DNA from: an uncultured Acetatifactor sp.
GTDB taxonomy: Bacteria > Bacillota > Clostridia > Lachnospirales > Lachnospiraceae
DNA length: 64,000 nt
Assembly: GCA_910583845.1 (NCBI GenBank)
Contig: CAJUAB010000018.1
Location: forward strand, 1 to 64,000
Direction: 5' to 3'
Under the pieces are notes generated by a model. The model ran no database searches and was not told the DNA's origin. It worked only from the letters and a program-made list of their open reading frames with translations. Each line of letters starts with the position of its first letter. Position 1 is the first letter of the stretch. Positions 1 through 7,414 of the stretch are shown here, in pieces. A program made the position numbers and the translations under genes.

Positions 1-137
1 CAGAGCGGTCTGCGGGACTTTTTTTGTCAAAAGACTGTCAAACTCAGGATTATACCCCAATTTTTTATATCAAACAAGCCTTTATGAAAAAATATCACTT
101 GCCAAATGACTCATTCTATTATAAAATAGGTATCGTA
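1..137. other. Intergenic, no gene seen
   Basis: No credible reading frame. The first bases (GC-rich stretch followed by seven T at about 19-25) look like the 3' half of a rho-independent terminator whose left arm lies before the window. The rest is AT-rich spacer. Confidence 0.4.
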
Positions 138-205
138 GCGCAGGAAGCTGTATCGAAGCGGTCCTGACAGACCGCACTTAAAAATGTGTGGCTGCTTTGG
201 AAGCA
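138..205 (+). pseudogene. Degenerate tRNA-like remnant
   Basis: The 13-mer TATCGAAGCGGTC at 151-163 is identical to the D-arm of the intact tRNA-Ser at 340-352. It is followed by a possible anticodon stem (CCGCAC/GTGTGG, about 172-191) with a TTAAAAAT loop, but no T-arm (no GTTCGAATCC-like sequence) and no matching acceptor stem can be found. I read it as a decayed partial copy of a tRNA-Ser, perhaps left by recombination at the tRNA. It could also be a chance similarity around the 13-mer. Confidence 0.35.
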
Positions 206-333
206 CTGCTCCAGAAGGCTTGATTTTTCGGGGCTTTTGCGGTATTATTTACAACTGGAATCACTTTAGTTCTCTCCATCAGTTCTCTCCTTTTCCCGGA
301 GTTTTTGGGGGCTGATGTTGCAGATATGACACG

Positions 334-423
334 GAGAGTTATCGAAGCGGTCATAACGAGCTGCACTCGAAATGCAGTTGTCCTTTACAGGGCACGTGGG
401 TTCGAATCCCACACTCTCCGCCA
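334..423 (+). tRNA. tRNA-Ser (CGA anticodon), CCA encoded
   Basis: The acceptor stem pairs GGAGAGT (334-340) with ACTCTCC (413-419), with discriminator G and encoded CCA at 421-423. The anticodon stem is CTGCA/TGCAG around a CTCGAAA loop, so the anticodon is CGA, reading serine UCG. A long variable arm (about 378-398), as expected of a class II serine tRNA, and the T-loop GTTCGAATCC are present. A strong terminator follows at 433-468. tRNA-Ser genes are common integration targets, and decayed mobile DNA follows directly. Confidence 0.95.
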
Positions 424-432
424 GAAATCTAC

Positions 433-468
433 GCCCCCAAGCGGGTTTGCTGCTTGGGGGCTTTTTTT
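433..468 (+). terminator. Rho-independent terminator of tRNA-Ser
   Basis: A perfect 10-bp stem, GCCCCCAAGC (433-442) with GCTTGGGGGC (452-461), closes a nine-base loop and is followed by seven T (462-468). It lies 10 bases after the encoded CCA of the tRNA. Confidence 0.92.
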
Positions 469-574
469 ATCGCTTGGGCCTTTTGCCATTGCATCCACAG
501 AGGACAGCCTGATATACTTCAAAAAACAGCCGACCCGCTTAAATCGGCAGAGTCCGATCACAATTGCGGGGACC

Positions 575-825
575 GCAGGGTATATATGCAAAAATTGTTC
601 CACTGTACCCCGTTTCTCTGCAATATCCTCCCTTTATGCCCTGTTTCTATGCTGAAACGGGGTATATACAGAAAAATCTTCTGCCAGTACCCCGCTTATC
701 GCATAAAAGTGGCTCTGGAAGATTAATTTTTCCGTATATACCCCGTTGTATGGGAAAGAGCCGATTTGATCAACTTCAAAGGGCTTATGCAGGGTACTGG
801 CGAGAAATTTTTTCCTATATACCCC
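575..825. repeat. Cluster of about 35-bp repeats with GGGGTA/TACCCC ends
   Basis: Four related elements. Two run forward (about 578-611 and 659-693: GGGTATATA, an A-rich GAAAAAT-like centre, then CC(A/C)GTACCCC or CTGTACCCC). Two run in reverse (about 706-744, weaker on its left side, and 792-825). Copies 2 and 4 form a long inverted pair sharing GGGGTATATA, GAAAAAT and GCCAGTACCC. Each unit also has short terminal inverted repeats. This resembles iterons, a transfer or replication origin, or small palindromic repeats of a mobile element. No intact replication or transfer gene adjoins it, so the role is unknown. Confidence 0.6.
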
Positions 826-1449
826 GGCTACATCCGGACCAGAATAGAGGACGATAAGAATAAGCTCCATGTATTCGACAAAAACGGATCATATCTTGCC
901 ACCAAGAAAATCGGTAAGAATAATCCCAAAGCGGAACAGATAAAAGAAGATAATGAGGTGCGTATGCAGTGGAATCATGAGGCAGACAGAGCCTTAGTCT
1001 GTCAAGTGCCAGAGGATGAGATACGGCAGATAAAGAATGAATTTATCACAGACCGTATCCGCAACTCCATCAAGGTATGGGGCAACAACCCGCTTTACTT
1101 TCCAACATCATGCGAAAGGCAACTATGCGATTGGTACTTCTGATTTCCAAGGTTCTGACCGCTGCAAGGGAACCGAAAAACAAACTGTTCCATGAAGCTC
1201 TTGAAAAAGAGTCATGGAAGCAAGGCTGTTATAAACGCGGAGGACACCGCAGATGTTGTTACAGCTCCGGCTAAGGAAGTAATAACCGAACCTGAGCCAC
1301 CAGTAGCCACACCTGCCAAAACTGTTCCGAAAACAGAGATTGTAGAACAGCCCAAGCCACAAATACTTCCAAGACAGGTTATGCCACCGGAATCTGCTGC
1401 TTTCCCGAGACTTCAAAAGGTCAAGACAAGCATAATCCAATTCCTCTAA
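766..1449 (+). pseudogene. Decayed, frameshifted ORF of mobile-element origin
   Basis: One frame reads about 125 residues (charged, e.g. KIGKNNPKAEQIKEDNE) to a stop at 1143. The same frame reopens after 1144-1191 and runs to 1449 as a Pro/Glu/Val-rich linker-like tail. A second frame (1077-1274) carries a helical-looking stretch across the gap. This is what an old gene with one or two frameshifts looks like. I do not recognise the family. Its place between an iteron-like cluster and a relaxase remnant suggests a plasmid or conjugative-element gene. Confidence 0.4.
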
Positions 1450-1736
1450 GTTAAGTTCCTCATACTCTGAGTTCAAGGTATTTTGCTTATTTTCACAGGC
1501 AATATGATAAAAAAAGTTTTTGTCTCCATATCACATTTATGACAAAAAATGACTACTTGTTCACTTCCACATGCTTCTTTTAGTTTATTGCTTTTCCAGA
1601 TATAAATGCTTCCTTTCAAAAATTGAATTATATTTTCAAATTTTCCTTTCAATAAATCATTATGTAAAATCATAAATATTTAGTTTGGGGCTTTGAAAAT
1701 ATATTCTTAAACATATTCTCTCACAGACATCAAAGT
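1450..1736. other. AT-rich spacer without a convincing gene
   Basis: Only a 66-codon reverse frame (1473-1673) is open. It has no clear ribosome binding site and no recognisable motif. I regard this stretch as non-coding remnant DNA downstream of the NUDIX gene. Confidence 0.4.
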
Positions 1737-2219
1737 TCACTTTCTCTCATCTGTTACTATATGCTTTATTTCCAAATGTTCTTTACTGAGATAATCTTTC
1801 ATAAAACTTGGAAATGCTTTATACTTATCTAATTCCTTAATTGGTAGCCAATGCATTTCTTCTTTCACTCCGCAAGTTGTACTATTGCTATGAAGTTCTT
1901 GAGTCCCTCTTGGCTTCATTAAAAAGTAGAAACAAATTTCATGACAGTTTAACCCTTTCAACATGCCATTATTTTCATCAAAGAAATTTTCATGAATGAC
2001 AGCTAAACGTTCTATTTCATAATGTACTCCTGTTTCTTCATATACCTCTCGAAGTACTGCATCTTCCGCTGTTTCTCCCATGTACACACCACCACCTATG
2101 GAATAAAAATAGTCTTCATTCTCATTTCCGGCAAATAACACACAATCATTTTCAATAATGATGGCTGCCGCACGATATCTAAACCAATTATTTTCCTTCG
2201 TAAATCCACAATCATACAT
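1737..2219 (-). CDS. NUDIX hydrolase
   Basis: A 160-residue protein with a complete NUDIX box: the glycine run SIGGGVYMGE, then E...REVYEETGV, matching GX5EX7REUXEEXGU. These residues bind the catalytic metal, and the family cleaves nucleoside diphosphates linked to another group. The substrate cannot be read from the sequence. I chose the ATG at 2219 because AAGGTG sits about 7 bases upstream; an in-frame start at 2267 would add a non-conserved leader. Its AT content is higher than that of the later chromosomal genes, which fits the mobile-element setting. Confidence 0.85.
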   Translation of the reverse strand: MYDCGFTKENNWFRYRAAAIIIENDCVLFAGNENEDYFYSIGGGVYMGETAEDAVLREVYEETGVHYEIERLAVIHENFFDENNGMLKGLNCHEICFYFLMKPRGTQELHSNSTTCGVKEEMHWLPIKELDKYKAFPSFMKDYLSKEHLEIKHIVTDERK

Positions 2220-2439
2220 AATTAACACCTTACAATCTATAATCCACAGAAACACCGTAGAATTCAAATTTCGCTCTCTATTTTACCATGCATATCTCTA
2301 ATATTCCACTTATATTTTATTGATTAATTAAGGCGGACTGCCAATTTTAAGCAATTCTCTTTTCTGTAAAATTTAAAAGCATTTCAATCAGTTCACAAAG
2401 TCCATTTATATTGTGTTATAATGTGTTATGTGATTTAGC

Positions 2440-2514
2440 TTCCCTTGTTTTTACCCTTATGAGGGTTCGTAAACCTTTGTGGAACAATATCACACAAGGG
2501 AACAAATAAGGGAA
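2440..2514. repeat. Imperfect inverted repeat upstream of the DUF4303 gene
   Basis: TTCCCTTGTTTTTACCCTT on the left is mirrored by AAGGGAACAAATAAGGGAA on the right, with several mismatches and about 35 bases between. It could form a weak terminator or attenuator. No T-tract follows immediately. The rest of 2220-2640 holds only the promoter described separately. Confidence 0.4.
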
Positions 2515-2549
2515 AGCACACATACAGAAAAGTTAGTATTTATAAGGGT

Positions 2550-2578
2550 TTGATAAGAATTTGATAATAAATTATAAC
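2550..2578 (+). promoter_or_regulatory. Sigma-A type promoter for the DUF4303 gene
   Basis: TTGATA (2550-2555), a 17-base spacer and TATAAC (2573-2578). Transcription would begin about 55 bases before the ATG at 2641. Confidence 0.55.
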
Positions 2579-2640
2579 AGGTAATAGAACCCTTAAATTA
2601 TGTATTTACTCAATCGGAATTTATAAAAAGAAAGGCCAGG

Positions 2641-3207
2641 ATGGATATGTATACCAAAAAGGATAACGATGAATTAATGGAAGTTTTTATAACCGCTGCC
2701 AGAGCTGCGTTCCTGTCTCTGAAAGAAACAACCAATGAACATTTTTATTTTTATGTATTTGTATTTGATGAGGGGATGCACCCTTATATTTCAGCATGGT
2801 CTTACGAAGCGTTAGAAAAATCCATAAAAGAACAGCAGATAACTGATGCGGACAAGAGCTGGTGGAAATGGGATAGCGCAGATTCTCCCTATGCCGTTTA
2901 TGGATACGATGAATTTTTTGGTGAAGTGGGTACATTGCTGGATCAAAGGGCAAGTAAATTATCCGATGATGAATTATATGAGACTGAGTGGGAAGTGCGG
3001 ATTGATCTTATGGAGGAGGCTATGAAAAGACTGGATGCTTCCGGTTTGTTTGGGACTGGGAAAGAGCGGGAATGCGTGGTCATCAATGTAGAACAGGCTC
3101 CACCTGATGGCGACGGCGCAGAATACGACCGGGCATTGCGATTGAATCCGCCTTCGACTCTGTTGTCGGAATATTTGGAAACCTGCGAAACCCCAGAAAA
3201 CGATTAG
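2641..3207 (+). CDS. DUF4303-family protein
   Basis: A 188-residue, acidic, soluble protein. The N-terminal region, with an aromatic run around FYFYVFVFDEGMHPYISAW, followed by a YGYDEFF segment and a helical C-terminal half, matches the DUF4303 family as I know it. DUF4303 genes often sit near polymorphic toxin or mobile-element loci and some are thought to be immunity-like, but no toxin gene is visible here, so that role is conjecture. The ATG at 2641 follows GAAAGGCCAGG; a second in-frame ATG lies two codons later. A promoter at 2550-2578 suggests single-gene expression. Confidence 0.7.
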   Translation: MDMYTKKDNDELMEVFITAARAAFLSLKETTNEHFYFYVFVFDEGMHPYISAWSYEALEKSIKEQQITDADKSWWKWDSADSPYAVYGYDEFFGEVGTLLDQRASKLSDDELYETEWEVRIDLMEEAMKRLDASGLFGTGKERECVVINVEQAPPDGDGAEYDRALRLNPPSTLLSEYLETCETPEND

Positions 3208-3236
3208 CCCATAAAAGTAAATTTTGGTTTATCAGT

Positions 3237-3616
3237 CTAATAAAAGTCCAAAACAGGGTGGTGGGTCTGGTGTTTAGCAAGATACCGCTGATTGAGCATT
3301 TTCCGCTCGGCGGTCAGCTTGGCATACTCTGTTTTCCATGTCTTTGTCGGGATTGAGGCCTTACCGTTCATCACACCTTTAAGATAATCTTTCGCCGCCC
3401 TCGTCAAAAGGGCGCATTATCAGCATAATATGGGCGTGGGGATTGCCGCCTATGTCATATAAACATACATCGGCGCACATTCCCTCCGCCACAAAATGCC
3501 GTTTCACATACTCGCGGACAGGGGAAATGCTTTGCTCCCTTGTCAGTTCGCGGGGTAAGGAAATTTCAGTCTCCCATGCAAGCTGGGCGCTTTTCACTTT
3601 CTCAAAATTCCGGGTA
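3237..3616 (-). pseudogene. MobA/MobL relaxase remnant (internally deleted, truncated)
   Basis: Two pieces of one relaxase lie in different frames. The upstream piece (about 3616-3379) reads SAQLAWETEISLPRELT...VREYVKRHF...GNPHAHIMLIMRPF, which includes the HAH metal-binding motif of MobA/MobL relaxases. The downstream piece (about 3390-3237) reads KGVMNGKASIPTKTWKTEY...LTAERKMLNQRY, typical of the region after the catalytic domain. The N-terminus with the catalytic tyrosine and most of the C-terminus are missing. Homology runs up to the stop codon of the neighbouring ABC permease gene, so this marks the edge of the mobile remnant. Confidence 0.8.
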
Positions 3617-4456
3617 TTATCCCTTCAGTCCTGTGGATGCCACGCCTTCCACGAAATATTTTTGCAGGCATAAGAACACGATCAGCACCGGGATCAGGGA
3701 TAATACAGACCCCGCCATGATCAGTCCGTAATCCGAAGAGTACTGGCTGATAAACATTTTCAGCCCCAGCTGGATCGTCTTCTTTTCCTGGGATTTTAAG
3801 TAAATCAAGGGCCCCAGATAATCGTTCCAGGTGCTCACAAAAGTGAAGATCACCAGGGTTGACAGCGCGGGCTTTGACAGCGGCAGCATGATTCTGGCAT
3901 AGATCCTGTACTCGCTCATGCCGTCTATCCTGGCCGCTTCACAGAGGTCATCCGGTATCCCCTCATAGAACTGCTTCATCATAAACACGCCAAAGGCCGA
4001 AAACGCCTGTAGGCATATAATGGCCAGAAGTTTGTCATTGAGTCCCATCTTCCGCATCATGATAAACTGCGGAACCATATATACCTGCCAGGGCATGGCT
4101 ATGGTTGCTATGTACGCCAGAAACAGCCCGCCCTTGTGCCGGAAATGCAGCTTCGCAAAAGAGTATGCGGCAAAGCTGCTGGTCAGCAGTTGCAGGAAGG
4201 TGACAACAATCGTCAGATAAACCGTATTCCACACAAACTTCGCAAACGGTATTTTGGTCCATATATCCTTGTAATTGCTGAATTTCGGATTTTCCGGAAT
4301 CCATACAAAGGGATTCATCTGGAAAACTTCCCGGTCGCTCTTGATGGAGGCAGACAGCATCCACAGAAAGGGGATAACCATTACAATCGCAATCAGGATC
4401 AAAATCATATAGACAATCACTTTCCCTAAAACAGCTTTTTTATGCGCTGATTTCAT
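3617..4456 (-). CDS. Sugar ABC transporter permease, MalG/GanQ type
   Basis: A 279-residue inner-membrane permease of a CUT1 carbohydrate importer, with about six membrane segments. The EAA loop that contacts the ATPase reads DLCEAARIDGMSEYRIYARI. The C-terminus ends in the usual VEGVASTGLKG, so the gene is complete even though mobile-element remnants abut its stop codon. The ATG at 4456 follows AAGGAGG. It is the last gene of a binding protein-permease-permease operon. There is no ATPase gene in the operon; the ugpC/msmX gene at 26354-27466 could supply it. Confidence 0.93.
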   Translation of the reverse strand: MKSAHKKAVLGKVIVYMILILIAIVMVIPFLWMLSASIKSDREVFQMNPFVWIPENPKFSNYKDIWTKIPFAKFVWNTVYLTIVVTFLQLLTSSFAAYSFAKLHFRHKGGLFLAYIATIAMPWQVYMVPQFIMMRKMGLNDKLLAIICLQAFSAFGVFMMKQFYEGIPDDLCEAARIDGMSEYRIYARIMLPLSKPALSTLVIFTFVSTWNDYLGPLIYLKSQEKKTIQLGLKMFISQYSSDYGLIMAGSVLSLIPVLIVFLCLQKYFVEGVASTGLKG

Positions 4457-4495
4457 ATCCCGCCTCCTTATTCATTGTTATAAAAGTTGCCATCT

Positions 4496-5560
4496 TCATG
4501 CCCTCTCTTTTCTCGCCTGCCCCCAGAACTGAATGACAGTCACCACCAGCACCATGACAAACAGAACCATCGCCACTGCGCTGGAATAGCCCAGATCCCA
4601 GTCGATAAACGCCTTCTGATAGATGTAATACACCAGCACGGTAGCTGAGGTGGTCAGTTCTCCGCTGCCTCCTCCCGCCAGCATGATAGCGATATCGTAC
4701 ACCTTAAAGCAGTTGATGGTGAGCATGACCACCACGAAAAATGTGGTGGAGCTGAGCTGCGGCCATGTGACATAGCGGAATTTCTGCCATGTGTTCGCCC
4801 CGTCCAGCCCCGCGGCCTCATAGAGCTCCCCCGATATTCCCTGCAATCCCGCCAGGTAGATCACCATATAGTAGCCCATATATTTCCACACGCTGAACAG
4901 TATCATGGAAAGCAGCGCCAGCCCGCCGGTAAACCACTGGGGAAGATTTTCCTGCGGCATATGGAACACATTGTACAAAATGCTGTTGATGGGACCCTTG
5001 GAGGGGTGGAAAAGCATCTTCCACACTGCCGTGATGGCTACCAGAGAGGCCACATACGGGAAAAAGGACAGGGTTCTGAAAATCCCTCTTCCGATGACTT
5101 TCTGATTCAGGACAATGGCCAGGGCCAGGGAGGCGATCATGGTCAGGGGCACTGTCCCAAGACAGTAGATCACTGTGTTTTTCAGAGCGGCCCGGAAAAA
5201 TATGTCATCCGTCAGCCTGGTAAAGTTGCCGATTCCCTGCCATTGTATGGGATTGCTGCCGTCCCACTTCATAAACGCCAGCGCGAACGCAAATATAATG
5301 GGAATCAGCGTAAATACACAAAATCCTATGAAATTGGGCGCGATAAAGGAATAGGCCACAAGATCCCTTTTGGTCTCCCGGCTCAGGAGCCTGCCGGACT
5401 TCATAGTGTCGATTTTCCGATTGTAGTCCCCGATCTTAGAGATCAGCTTACGCTTCTTTTTTATGTCCGTCTCCGCTCTAACCGACGCGATCAGAGCGGT
5501 CAGTTCTTCCTGCAGGGAATTGATTTTTGCCGCCTTTTGGGCACTGTCCATTTTCGGCAT
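4496..5560 (-). CDS. Sugar ABC transporter permease, MalF/UgpA type
   Basis: A 354-residue membrane permease partner of the downstream MalG-type gene. Residues 1-60 are a charged, probably coiled-coil cytoplasmic extension not needed in the core family. Six membrane segments follow, with the EAA loop ELYEAAGLDGANTWQKFRYV. It lies between the binding-protein gene and the second permease on the same strand, 39 bases before the latter. Substrate is unknown; the linked heparinase-like enzyme suggests oligosaccharides released from an acidic polysaccharide. Confidence 0.93.
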   Translation of the reverse strand: MPKMDSAQKAAKINSLQEELTALIASVRAETDIKKKRKLISKIGDYNRKIDTMKSGRLLSRETKRDLVAYSFIAPNFIGFCVFTLIPIIFAFALAFMKWDGSNPIQWQGIGNFTRLTDDIFFRAALKNTVIYCLGTVPLTMIASLALAIVLNQKVIGRGIFRTLSFFPYVASLVAITAVWKMLFHPSKGPINSILYNVFHMPQENLPQWFTGGLALLSMILFSVWKYMGYYMVIYLAGLQGISGELYEAAGLDGANTWQKFRYVTWPQLSSTTFFVVVMLTINCFKVYDIAIMLAGGGSGELTTSATVLVYYIYQKAFIDWDLGYSSAVAMVLFVMVLVVTVIQFWGQARKERA

Positions 5561-5733
5561 ATAGACTCCTTTCCTTATTTAAATTTCCTTAGGTGATTGC
5601 AAAACGCGCTTTCCGGAAACGATCCGCCTCGTCACTCGCAGACAGGGTTTCCCAATCACCTGTTCAGAGCTCCGTATATAGAAGGGGCCGTTTATCACGG
5701 CCCCTCGGGGTAGGCTCAGGAAGCCATCTGTCT

Positions 5734-7134
5734 TTATTGTGCCAGAATCTTGGATACTTCCGTGTTCATAGCCTCTATGCCATCCTGTATGGACATCTCG
5801 CCCGCCATAATACTGCCGTGGTAGGAATCAAGGACGGAGTTGATCTCGGATACATTGGGAGCGTAAGGCACTTCCAGGTACAGATTGGATACATTCAAAG
5901 CCTCTTTACTCGCCTCGTCAGCAGGGAAGCCCTCCAGGCCGGTGATCAGACTCATGGCTTCCTCCGTCATGATGGCCGGGAAGTTGCCGCTGGACGCCAT
6001 GACCGCCGCGCCCTCCTCGCCGCTGACCCATTTTACAAATTCCCATGCCGCATCGGGTGTATCCGTCGCGCTGGTGACGGCAAGGCCGGTGATGGTGCCC
6101 AGAGTGGAACCCGCTTCCACCCCTTCCGCATGAGGGTATTTTACAATGCCCCAGTTGCCGCACAGGCTGGAATCATACTCTCCGGTCTGCAAATTGGTAA
6201 TCATGGTCGCGATAAACCAGGAACCCATATTCAGCATCGCCACGTCTCCGCCGGAGAATGCCGCGGAATAATGCAGTCCCTCTGTCTTTAAGTCCGCGTA
6301 CTTTCTGCACACGCCGTCCGCCTCCTGGTTCAATATCATCTCATAGTAAGGCTCGAAGAAGGAATACTCCCCATCCAGAATCGTGTGCTGCCCATCCAGT
6401 ACGCCGAAGAGCTGTACCGCGCTTCTCCAGGTGTGATAATGCGCCCCATATACCTGAGAGCCGAAAGTGGTATCCGTCATCTGTCTGGCCAACGCGTCAT
6501 ATTCCGCAAAAGTCATATCGTTGGTAGGATAGGCCACCTGCTTTGCGTCAAACAGATCCTTGTTGTAGAACAGGACCCAGAAATCGTTTCTGAACGGCAG
6601 TTCATACAGCTTTCCGTCCACCACCACCTGGTCCGTTGCGCCGGCGTATTTGCTCAAGTCCACGCCGTCTGCGCTTATGTAGTCATCCAGAGCCAGGATG
6701 GAATTTTTTTGTACCAGCGTGGCGTAACCGGGCACATCCTTGATGGTCACGACATCGAAATCCGATCCGTCGCCGGATAATTCCGTTGCCAGAACCGTCA
6801 TATAGTCGCTGGACCCCAGGTCAACCATCTCTATGGTAACCCCCTGGTGGCTGCTCTCATAGGCCTCTTTCAAATCATTCCAATATGCCGTGGTCTCCTG
6901 ATCCCAGATCGCCCATTTCAGTGTCACATCCTCACCGCCCGCGCTTTCATTTCCCTCGGAGGCCGGCTCGGAAGACTGCTCCGGAGCATTGGTGCTCTCC
7001 GATTGCTGCGCGCTGCTCTGTTCGGGAGCCGAACTGCTCTCCTGACCGCCGTTTACGGGTTCGTTGCCGCAGCCGGCCAGCAGGGTTGTCATCATTGCCG
7101 CCACAAGCATTGTACTGAGTAATTTCTTTTTCAT
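5734..7134 (-). CDS. Extracellular sugar-binding lipoprotein
   Basis: A 466-residue solute-binding protein of a CUT1-type importer. It starts with a lipoprotein signal (MKKKLLS...LLAGC, lipidated Cys at about residue 21), then a Ser/Glu/Gln-rich linker, then the two-lobed binding domain with family features such as LYELPFRNDFWVLFYNKDLF and a C-terminal AWEFVKWVSGEEGAAVMA. It delivers substrate to the two permeases encoded downstream. The ATG follows a GGAGG. A 20-bp perfect palindrome lies 46-65 bases upstream of the start, and the divergent YesM/YesN genes probably control it. Confidence 0.93.
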   Translation of the reverse strand: MKKKLLSTMLVAAMMTTLLAGCGNEPVNGGQESSSAPEQSSAQQSESTNAPEQSSEPASEGNESAGGEDVTLKWAIWDQETTAYWNDLKEAYESSHQGVTIEMVDLGSSDYMTVLATELSGDGSDFDVVTIKDVPGYATLVQKNSILALDDYISADGVDLSKYAGATDQVVVDGKLYELPFRNDFWVLFYNKDLFDAKQVAYPTNDMTFAEYDALARQMTDTTFGSQVYGAHYHTWRSAVQLFGVLDGQHTILDGEYSFFEPYYEMILNQEADGVCRKYADLKTEGLHYSAAFSGGDVAMLNMGSWFIATMITNLQTGEYDSSLCGNWGIVKYPHAEGVEAGSTLGTITGLAVTSATDTPDAAWEFVKWVSGEEGAAVMASSGNFPAIMTEEAMSLITGLEGFPADEASKEALNVSNLYLEVPYAPNVSEINSVLDSYHGSIMAGEMSIQDGIEAMNTEVSKILAQ

Positions 7135-7179
7135 AATGTCATATCCTCCTTTTTGTCCACAGGTTGTTGTACCTCTGTC

Positions 7180-7199
7180 ATAAGATAAGTTTATCTTAT
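7180..7199. promoter_or_regulatory. Perfect 20-bp palindrome in the divergent control region
   Basis: ATAAGATAAGTTTATCTTAT has 9-base arms around GT. It sits between the divergently read binding-protein gene (start 7134) and sensor kinase gene (start 7415). It is a likely operator for the adjacent AraC-type response regulator or another repressor. Confidence 0.5.
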
Positions 7200-7350
7200 T
7201 TTTATAAGACAGAACATGGAAAAACTTTATATTCTATTCACAATTTATTTATATTTTATGCGGCATTTTTATGTAAACACTTCCAAAACCTGCAATATTT
7301 TTAGCTACAATGCATTATTTTATCCATTCTTCCGCCGACGGAATTTTTCA

Positions 7351-7380
7351 TTGCTTTCCCGCTCTGCGGAGTGCTATAAT
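7351..7380 (+). promoter_or_regulatory. Promoter of the sensor kinase-regulator-heparinase operon
   Basis: TTGCTT (7351-7356), an 18-base spacer and a consensus TATAAT (7375-7380), 35 bases before the ATG at 7415. Confidence 0.6.
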
Positions 7381-7414
7381 TTATCCGAAAGTCATGACAG
7401 AGAGAGGTGTAATC

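Noticed and set aside
1473..1673. A 66-codon reverse ORF in AT-rich DNA
   Set aside because: No binding site, no motif, and an amino-acid mix expected of AT-rich non-coding DNA.
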